DNA of 64,000 nt from Flaveria trinervia (lineage: Eukaryota > Streptophyta > Magnoliopsida > Asterales > Asteraceae). The position numbers were made by a program, and so were the translations under genes. Of this stretch, positions 55,863-64,000 are shown one piece after another (position 1 is the stretch's first letter; every line of letters starts with the position of its first letter). The stretch lies in assembly GCA_025506515.1 (NCBI GenBank), contig CM046442.1, positions 111,858,491 to 111,922,490 on the forward strand, written 5' to 3'. The notes beneath the pieces are model-generated. The model was not told where the DNA came from, made no database searches, and saw only the letters and a program-made list of their open reading frames with translations.

Positions 55863-56400
55863 GCTAAAGATTGTTACTAAAATCCTGCTAGCACACATTA
55901 TGCAAATATTGTTAGAAAGGAAGGATTCAGGGAAGGTTTCTCATTTGGACCTTATCAGATGGTCCAAGTGATGAAAAAGGGAAAGCTAGTTTTTGAAGCT
56001 AGGTTGTCTTCGGAAGAAAATCCTTCTTTCGAAGGGAAAATGGTTCAGAAGCAAAAGTTATTAAAATTTGAAGAACAAGAAAGTTCCCTTGAAACCATCC
56101 CAGAAGAAGACTGCTTTGGAAGAAAAGGTGATGAAGGGTTCTTCCGAAAAGAAAGAAGCTTTGGAAGAATGCCATGCTGCAAAAGCTTCTACAAGCACAT
56201 CTTCCGTGATCTACCAAAGGATGGATTGGAAGATCAAGAAAGATGCTGCAACCCAAGCCTCTTCTTCAAACACATCCTTTGAACCCCCATGCTTAACCTT
56301 TGATTCAATTGTCACTATCTTTGGAAGAACCCAAGACCAGCAAGGCTTGGGTCTCCGATGATCTCATCTTGTGTGAAGGGACATCCATATGACAAGAATA
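55863..56400 (+). pseudogene. Copia-2 gag, part after the insertion
   Basis: It starts with the target duplication and immediately supplies the last Cys of the split zinc knuckle. A Phe/Gly-rich and then Lys/Glu-rich region follows (55880-56330), containing several CTTCGGAAG words in coding sequence. Frames shift at about 56060 and 56230. Confidence 0.8.
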
Positions 56401-56405
56401 ACAAT

Positions 56406-57115
56406 ATCTAGATTATGGATAGTGGATGCTCCAGGCACATGACAGGGAACATATCTCTCCTTCAACAGTTTCAATATTATGATGGAGGTCCTGTCCAATT
56501 TGGAGGTGAGGCCGGAGGATATATTTCTAGCAGAGGGAGTATATCCAATGAAAAGTTAAAAGTTGACAAAGTTAATTTTATCAAACATCTTGAACACAAT
56601 CTGTTAAGTGTTTCTTAGTTTTGTGATCAAAAGCATCAAATGCTTTTCACAGAACATGAGTGCATTATCATCAAACCAGGGATGACAATTCTTTCAGAAT
56701 TGGTCTTCTTAGATCTCCCAGGAAAGGGGATATGTACAAGTTGGATATAAACAATGCTTCCCCAATGGGTGAAGTATCATGCTTTCTTTCCAAAGCTGAT
56801 AGTGATGAGTCAACACTTTCGCATAAACGTATGAGTCATGTAAATTTTAAGACAATGAATAAGTTGGCTAAAAATAACTTCATACATGATTTGCCTAAAA
56901 AGGAATTTTTCTGCAAAGATAATTGTGTTGCATGCCTGAAAGGGAAGCAACACAGGACATCTCATAAATTCAAAAGTGTTAACTCCATCACTAATCCATT
57001 ACACTTGCTGCACATGGATCTTTTTGGTCCCACAAGTATAATGAGCATTGGAAGGAAATCATACTGCCTTGTGATAGTTGATAATTTTACAAGATTTACA
57101 TGGGTATTCTTTTAA
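56406..57115 (+). pseudogene. Copia-2 protease and start of integrase
   Basis: Protease motif MDSGCSRHMTG at about 56415-56447, the canonical plant copia form. An in-frame TAG follows at 56616-56618. The next piece (56660-57115) holds HKRMSHVNFKTMNKL and CVACLKGKQHR, the zinc-binding head of integrase (its first His is preceded by S instead of the usual W), then HMDLFGP with the first catalytic Asp. Confidence 0.88.
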
Positions 57116-57738
57116 GAACTAAAGATGAAACTGTTGAAACATTAAAATCTTTTATTCTTATAATAGAAAATCAAATTGATCACAAGATTAAGATTAATAG
57201 AAGTGATCAAGGGACTGAGTTTAAGAACTTCATTCTTGACTCATTCTGTAACTCAAAAGGGATTGCCAGACAATACAGAACTCCTCAACAAAATGGTGTT
57301 GTTGTGAGGAGGAAAATGACACTTATTGAGGTTGCTCGAACTATGTTGGCTGATTCCAAACTACCTCTAACATTCTGGGCAAAGGCAGTTAGCACTGCAT
57401 GCTATATGCATAACAGAGTTCTTGTAGTTAAGCCACATGGAAAAACCCCTTACGATTTATGGAACCAGAGGCCACCATTCATTGGCTTTCTAAGGTCCTT
57501 TGGCAGCAGGTGTACCACACTTAACACAAAGGATAATTTAGCAAAATTTGCTGAAAAGTCGGATGATGCTATCTTTGTTGGGTACTCTTCTAGCTGTAAA
57601 GCTTATAGAGTATACAATATCAAAAATCAAAAATTTGAGGAGTCATTCAATATAGTTGTTAATGAGCACACTCCTTGTGTTATGGGGAATGGCCCTAATC
57701 ATATTTTTTATTTAGAAATTGTTTCCAAACTATTCTAA
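57100..57738 (+). pseudogene. Copia-2 integrase core with lost catalytic Glu
   Basis: 212 open codons in a new frame. The second catalytic Asp is present (NRSDQGTEFKN). In the motif that normally reads Q-N-G-V-V-E-R the Glu codon is replaced by GTG (Val) at 57304-57306. The copia-3 homologue has GAG at the same place. The remainder (FVGYSSSCKAYRVYN) is ordinary. Confidence 0.9.
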
Positions 57739-58375
57739 ACCATCTTATGAGAATGTTTCAGTTGGAACAGGCGCTCAAAACGATGCTGATACTGATGCTG
57801 ATCAATTGTTTGAGCTACCTAAACCTCTTCCAAGTTCTCCAAAAGCTGCCACAGATCAAGCTTCCACTATTGATAGATCTGATAGTATAACTATATCAAG
57901 GAATAGGGAAGCTTCAACGAGTGAATCACCTACTGATCCTCAAAACTCATAAGGTGATCCAGCACAACACCAAGCTGATTGAAGTAGCATTTTGAAGGAA
58001 CATGCAACTGTTAATGCTATTTCACAGCCAATAATTGATGATGTTTCTCATTCATTCAATCAGTCCTCATTGAATGAGTTTGAAATAACAGTTGGACAAA
58101 CTGTTCCTATTCCTGAGCAAAATATGTCTAATCGGGATCTATCTTTGCAACTGGAAGTGATTCCTCGTTTAAGGATTCATAACACTCATCCAGCTGAGAA
58201 CATCATTGGGGATGTCTCTGAAGGTGTGAGAACAAGAGGGCAGACTCATCATGGGAATGTCTGCTTGTACTCATGCTTCTTATCCCAAATGGAACCCAAG
58301 AAGGTTGAAGATGCCTTGAAAGATAGAAGCCAGGTTGAATCGATGCAAGAGGAGCTGCTTTAATTCAAGAGACAA
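57739..58375 (+). pseudogene. Copia-2 linker between integrase and RT
   Basis: Ser/Thr/Asp-rich pieces 57719-57952 and 57992-58363 correspond in position to 48612-49170 of copia-3. The second piece ends in the conserved NVCLYSCFLSQMEPK segment that precedes RT. Confidence 0.75.
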
Positions 58376-59010
58376 AAGGTTTGGAACCTATGTCCGCTAC
58401 CATTCGGTCAAGTACCTATAGGCACTAAATAGGTTTTCTGGAACAAGAGAAATGACAGAGGCTTGATTATCAAGAACAAGGCAAGACTAGTAGTTCAAGG
58501 ATACACTCAAGAGGAAGGAATTGGTTATACTGATGTTTTTGCACCTGTTGCAAGACTTGAGGCAGTTAGGATCTTCTTTGCTTATGCTGCATCCAAGAAT
58601 TTTACTGTCTACCAGCTTGATGTCAAGTATATCTTTCAATATAAGGATATAGATAAGTAAGTGTATGTGTGCTAGCCTCTAGGATTTGAAGACCCACAGC
58701 ATCCCAACTATGTGTGCAAATTGGGTAAAGCTCTATAAGGGCTGCACCAAGCACCTAGGCTGTGGTATGAGACTTTGTCTTAGTTTCTTCTGAAGAATGG
58801 TTACACTAGAGGAACCACTGACAAGACTCTCTTCATATCAGGTATCATTTCATTAGAGATATTCATGAGAAGAATCTCATTAAGCTAATCAAAATTGACT
58901 CAAATGAACAATATGCTGTGTTCACCAAAGCTTTTGATGAACAGAGATTTAAGTATCTCATAATAGCTATTGGTATGATAAACATTGATTAGCTTACCCC
59001 TTTTGAAAAC
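58376..59010 (+). pseudogene. Copia-2 RT/RNase H with internal deletion
   Basis: The RT N-terminal half is readable (KARLVVQGYTQEEGIGY, FAPVARLEAVRIFF, then a shifted GLHQAPRLWYE). Near 58838 the sequence passes straight from the segment equivalent to copia-3 49675 to the segment equivalent to 50497 (RYHFIRDIHEKN), which belongs to the end of RNase H. About 0.8 kb including the YVDD motif and most RNase H residues is therefore absent. Further stops stand at about 58436, 58658 and 58734. Confidence 0.88.
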
Positions 59011-59637
59011 CTTTTTAATGTGTAATGTCTTATATCAATACAATGTAAGCCTGTTACAAAATGTCTCTCTGAAATTTTATCTAAGTATAAATTTCTTGCG
59101 AAGAGAAATTAACCCTCGAAAGATATTTTACATATCTTCCAAAGCAAAATTTTTCCAAGGATAATTTTTCTTCTCGGAAGTGTTTTTAGTCTCAAAAGAA
59201 GCGATTGATTACATATCAGATCCACTCACGAAGCTTACAAAACCTCTCCATTCGGAAAGCAATCTTTACTCTCGGAAGTAACCTTTTACCTTCGAAAGTA
59301 GCAATTTCCTTCGGAAGACAAATTACCTTCGGAAATGTTTTATATTCGGAAGAAAGATTTTACTATGTAACAGAAATATCTTGGGCCCCACACTATAAAA
59401 AGAAAAGATTTTGTTAATGATGTTGGATTATTTAACTGAACTAAACCTTGCCGCCCTGTCACTTCATCCACTAAAACATCACATCACCTTATCCTAACCC
59501 CATTACCACCATTTCACCCTCTTTTAAATAATCCTGACTATTCACTTTCATCTTCTTACCACAATTTTTACTGCCCTAGAAGTTTCCTTTCTCCCTAATT
59601 CACCCAAGCTCAAACTCTTCTACCTTCAACTTTTCCC
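59011..59637. repeat. Copia-2 spacer with iterated CTTCGGAAG words and 3' ORF leader
   Basis: 59110-59360 carries about fourteen CTTCGGAAG-type words (ctcggaagt, cttcgaaag, cttcggaag). After it comes a pyrimidine-rich stretch (59450-59637), as before the 3' ORF in copia-3. ACTATAAAAAG at 59391-59401 may be a TATA box. Confidence 0.75.
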
Positions 59638-62600
59638 AATGGCCCTAAATCCTCAACATAATCAAGTTGCACTTCTTGACTCTTCAAGAGATTTGAACTT
59701 CTCTGAAATCATCTCCTTCCTCACCCAATCATCCTACTACACTACCCTCACTGTTAATCCCACTGTTTACACCAATCACATGGCTGAATTTTAGGGTAAC
59801 GGTTAGGTTGGAACCCTAAATGGGGTTCGTGTAATACGATCCAACATTTGTGGCAAGAGTGGTCATTCCTAAACAACTTATTAGGGAGCATCTCGAGCTT
59901 CATGATGAGGGTGCACCCATAGAGTTCCCCAAAGTAGATTTAGACGACACCTACATTCTCATGGGATATGGTGGAGACGTCAGTAGGTCAACTGTCTACA
60001 AATTTAACTTCTCCTACAACTGGAAGTTCATCTTGCATGTTGTCCTTCACTGTCTGTCCAATAAATCTGGGGGATGGGACCAAATTCGATACGAACTAGG
60101 GTGCTTAGTTCATGGAATTGTGAGAGGCATCCACTTCAACTACTCAAGATTTGTGCTGACCAATCTCATTGGAAATCTCCAGAGGTGGAAACATTCTTTA
60201 TGTATCCTAGATTTCTTCAGCATATTTTCAACTATGAGCTAGACCAGAGTCAGCTTGTCTGTGCAGCCACTCTTCCTGTTCCTCAAATGAGGCCTACCAT
60301 CTTCAAAACTCTAAAGAAGGTGTCCACCAACTTCGCTGGAAGGTACACTTCTCTACTTCCATGTATGACTGAGCAAATAGCTCCTGATGACATCCCTGTT
60401 GAACCCACATATGATGAACCCTCACCAGCAACTGCCCCCACACTGGTAAGTTTACCTTCTCTCCCTATCACCATCACTTACCAAAGACGCCCCAAACAAA
60501 CCCTTGTCCAATCTACTCTGATTGAACAAGCCCCTCCTGTTCAATCCAAAAAGGCTAGAGTGGAACATTGGGCTTCCACTCAGCTTGAGGTCTCACCATC
60601 CTTCACCATTGACCTTAATATAGGTCTTGAGTCTCCTCAGTCTCAAACCCATGAGCCCATTACCCAATCTAAAAGCCTCAGGATGAGTATGTACACTCCT
60701 CTGAGCAGCTAACAAGGGACAACCCCACCAAAGGCTTAATGCCTGTAGACATTGACCAAGGTCCCGGGTCAGTAGGTTTAACCTCCTTATCTTTCACTGA
60801 CGTTCTCTTCAAAACTGATAAAGAGATTACGTCCCTCCATGGCAATGAAGTTGATCTACAACACCCTCTCCAAGATCAACAGAGCCTAGAGAGACCTTTT
60901 ATCTCTAGCACCCATAGCAAACCTTTACTTAGGTGAGTCCCATTGATGTGGAGGGGACTCATGTAGATTCGACTGCCACTACATAAGGTGCCTCAATGGA
61001 CCTTATGGATAGTGGTAACATTTCTGAGACTAAATCTGTGGCAACCATGCCTTTTGATGACTCTGAAAGAGACATCATTAAGCAGGGGAAACCAGGGTGC
61101 CAAGAAACAAAATCTGGTGGTGAAGCTGAACATACTAGGTATGTTACCTCATCTCCCCGTGATTCTTCAAAAGAAGATGAGGGAAGTATGCAACTCCTCA
61201 TTCAAGACCTACTATCTAAAGTCTCAAACCTTGAATCCAAGGTTAGGAATTTAGAAGAAAGGTCCGCCACTCAGCAACTTGAGATTGACAATCTCAAGGC
61301 TCAACTAGCTGAGAAACAGATTGAGAGATCTGTAGGCACGTACCTGTTCAGGTCTCCTGACCTCTTCCTCTAGCTTATCTAGCTCTCAAGATGATGCTAC
61401 CAAAAAGGGGGAGGATGTTTAGAGACAAACATCAGAGGAACCACAGAGTCAATCTTCAACTTCTAAATATTCGGCTCCCATTACAACTTTTTCTGAGCCA
61501 TCCCAAGTTATACTACAAATTGACCCAAGGATGCTCAGAGATCTTTACAGACTCTTCTCCAAGTTTCTGTTGAGATCCTCTCTAGATCATCCTAGCCTTG
61601 ATACAGCAATGATGTATTTTGGAGCAGAAGAGCTTCAAAGGCTAAGTGCACCTTCTACCACCATGGAAGAAGTTAGTCAACCTAAGGTCCACATGGAACC
61701 TGAGATTCAATTCGAATAGGAAATGAGGATTGATGGCCCAGCAACTGAAACAGTTGGGATAGAAACTGCACTCCCTCAAACTTCCGAAGCTGAAGTCAAA
61801 GCCTCGGAAGAACAAGCTGAATCTCCGAAGCTGAAATGGAAGCTGGGGAAGGACTGTTCTCACTATCCGAGGACCTAATCATCACAGATGCAATTCTAGA
61901 GCTGGTATCTAAGGTGAATAGTGAGGACTTTCTCAACAAACCTTTAGCTCAATCATCCTCACTACCTCTCTTGCAAACTGAGTCCTTTCTCCAAGAACCA
62001 CCAAAGTCAAGCACATCAAAAGATGACAAAGGAAAGAAGAAAATGATAGTGGAAGAGCTTCAAGAGGAGGAAGGATTGAAAAACTCAAAAGAAAAGGGAA
62101 CTTCCAACTAGGAAGCTGTTAGCTAACAATTCAAAACTGCTGCAGCCAACCAGGAGGCAGTTAACAACAAGAAGAGAGTTGAGGTCATTGACCGGCTCAT
62201 TAAGCTTGGAGTAGTCAATGAAGACATACTCCTGCTACCACTAGAGGAGTTAATAAAGCTGGAAAAGGCAACCACACTGCAAAATGAATAACAAATGGAA
62301 GTATCATGGTTGGCCTTAGAGGAAGAAAGAGATAAAGAACAAAGGGAAGCTGACATACAGCTTAGGAGGGAAAGGATAGCTTTCCTAACCTCCAGAGGTT
62401 TCTCTTTTCAAGAGCTATCTCCACATAATGATGAAATGATCCTATGGCTCTTCAACAAAGAGCAGGATCAACTGGAGAAAGAGAGAAAAAGAGCTGCAAG
62501 AGAGAAGTTGAAAAGAAAAGAAGAAGAAAGAAGAAGAAGCTAGGGTCACTGCAACCAAGAAGATAGGTGAGAAAGCCTGGATGAAGGAATATATCCAGGC

Positions 62601-63735
62601 TCATGGCTTCTCTGGAAGGCAGGTGGGACCAATGTCTGAAAGGACACTGCAACGAACTGTCAGTGAAATCAAGGCTGACATTCGTTTGGGCAAAAGGAGA
62701 GAGAAGTATAAAAGGGTACAGGGGATGACCTTCACACCAACCCCTCAACCCAAACCTAAACCAATTACCTCACCATTCACCATTAAAACTAAACCTTTCA
62801 CACCTAAACCTACACTACTATCCTTGCCCACCTCCTCACCTCAACCACCCAAACTACCCATCCTTCAACCCAAAGCACTTTCCAGAACCACTACACCACA
62901 ACCTAACCAACAACCTTCCAAACCATCCCCTTAGCCTTCTAAACATCTCTCTCTAAAGGAGTTTAATGCAATCAAGACAAAGCTCACCAACTGCACAACC
63001 TTGAGCAACATCTCCTATGAGGAAGACTCTATCAAACTGACCTATGTTGATGGATCTTCATATTCCCTTACAAGAGATCAATTTCTTGATCTGCCCAGAG
63101 GAACACTGGACCATGCTACTAAACTTCTAGGCCTCAACTCAGACTCATTAAATGATGAAGAGAAGAGACTAAATGGAAGCTGGTGACTCTGCTGGATACA
63201 AAGAAAGAGGACAAGATTCCTAGTCAGCCTCTTGTGCCTAGAAAGAAAATATCCAGTGGAGGTTTGATGAAGCCTCTCACAACTTATTGTGGAAAGAGAG
63301 AATGAAGAAATCAACAGGCTGAATGCCTCCTCTCTGCTACACTCTAGCAGGTTTGACATTGCTGGGTTAGCAGAGAAACCATTCTCTAATCCCTCTAACT
63401 CTAAAACTGCTGCTCACATCAGAAATCATCTCAGTAGTCTTCATCTTGTTGAGTTAACTAGAAAAGCTAAGATTGAAGAAGAGTTGAAGCTGAGAAGAAA
63501 GGAAGACAAGGATAGACCTCCCACCAAAGGCACAACCTTTCTACATATGGTGGAGGGTCCTGAATTAGAACATATAGTTAGATGGTAATATGATTATAGC
63601 TCCCATCAACTAACTATTTTCAGAGGGACACAACAGAGGGTACATATCATTCAGGGTGACAGACTGGAGCTCCTGTCAACTAATGATCTGTACAAGCTTC
63701 TCAGCACCACTGTTAGGGGGACCATGTACTGGATG
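59638..63735 (+). pseudogene. Copia-2 3' ORF block in the env-like position
   Basis: ATG at 59638, a frame broken at 59792 (TAG), then 59850-60242 (MGYGGDVSRSTVYKFNF, VVLHCLSNKSGGWDQ) continuing after a frame change as 60074-60712 (FFMYPRFLQHIFNYEL). Further pieces are a coiled coil at 61180-61340, Glu/Ser-rich parts at 61640-62110, a very charged helix at 62295-62540, a basic Pro-rich part at 62581-62934, 62945-63186, 63289-63588, and a last piece ending near 63743. Some 4.1 kb of degraded coding sequence in total. The order matches the copia-3 block, but the two are strongly diverged in sequence. Function unknown. Confidence 0.65.
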
Positions 63736-63748
63736 GAGGACTAACTGA

Positions 63749-64000
63749 TTCACGTGTATACCGAATCAAATAGTGCGGAATCCTATTTGATTGGCGATCC
63801 AATTAGTGAGAACGTTAACCCGATCGATATAAGATTAATCTAAACATTAAGAACGAATAGGAATCGATCAAGAACGATCTATGAACTTGGACTGGCTTTC
63901 TTGGACGTTTTGGATGGTTAGGGTACGTGTATGAGTCGAATTCTTCAAAGTGTTGCCTTTTTCAACAAATTAAGTGGTATTTATAGGTTAGGGTTACTCA
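63749..64000 (-). mobile_element. Probable edge of a further LTR element
   Basis: At about 63749 the copia-2 sequence gives way to TGATTCACGTGTATACCG and unrelated DNA. A minus-strand TATA-like CCTATAAATACC lies at 63978-63989. A TG edge with a promoter-like box suggests an LTR of a minus-strand element running out of the window. No partner or target duplication can be checked. Confidence 0.35.

Larger units (their letters stand above)
39861..63748 (+). mobile_element. Copia-2: SIRE-like Ty1/copia element split by copia-3
   Basis: The plus-strand order is LTR, PBS, long gag, [copia-3 inserted 43355-55862], end of gag, protease, integrase, truncated RT, spacer with iterated motif, then a long 3' ORF region. 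A long gag with two CCHC knuckles and an ORF region after pol fit the SIRE (Maximus) lineage. The 3' LTR is not in the window. The element is interrupted again near 63749. It is dead, with multiple stops, a mutated zinc knuckle, loss of the integrase Glu and loss of the RT core. Confidence 0.85.

Overview
The window is nuclear DNA of a flowering plant, AT-rich and dominated by LTR retrotransposons and transposon relics. The evidence is a host gene of the plant VPS62/DUF946 family with a GT-AG intron, Ty3 elements of the Tat lineage with two RNase H domains, Ty1/copia elements of SIRE type, and hAT, CACTA and Mutator-like elements. A eudicot is very likely. Asteraceae fits my recollection of the retroelement proteins, but that is inference.

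Layout. 1-1430: microsatellite and CA-rich minisatellite. 1640-9318 and beyond: a degraded Tat-lineage Ty3 element with gag-pol on the minus strand (9272 down to 4104), a PBS and one LTR at its right side, and an extra coiled-coil ORF on the opposite strand beyond the integrase. GCC-GCG-GC-rich minisatellites lie on both sides of gag-pol. 12008-17901: the only convincing host gene, a VPS62-like protein in two exons (12008-12200 and 16268-17901). Its intron of about 4.07 kb contains a CACTA-like relic, a 455 bp tandem duplication and a 1.15 kb Mutator-like foldback. 19303-23010: hAT-derived relics, including an antisense ZMYM1-like transposase pseudogene. 26880-32300: a decayed minus-strand copia element with a tandemly duplicated gag segment. 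32790-39172: an LTR element with perfect 5 bp target duplications, a tRNA-iMet-type PBS and no recognisable pol. It encodes an acidic, coiled-coil protein of unknown function and has an unrelated LTR lodged at its 3' side.

39800-63748: a plus-strand SIRE-like copia element (called copia-2 here) split by a complete 12.5 kb SIRE-like element (copia-3, 43355-55862, TSD GCTAA on both sides). Copia-2 resumes at 55863 and is itself interrupted near 63749 by what looks like the edge of another element. Both carry an extra ORF block after pol, in the position of the SIRE env-like gene. No element looks autonomous: all gag-pol reading frames are broken by stops, frameshifts or deletions.

Nesting order readable from the sequence: copia-2 inserted first and copia-3 later, inside a gag zinc knuckle of copia-2. 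A Mutator-like MITE landed in one LTR of the 32790-39172 element after that element inserted. The intronic foldback landed in one copy of an already duplicated segment. A recurring feature is that several elements carry their own block of short iterated, often palindromic motifs in the LTR and/or next to the 3' ORF.
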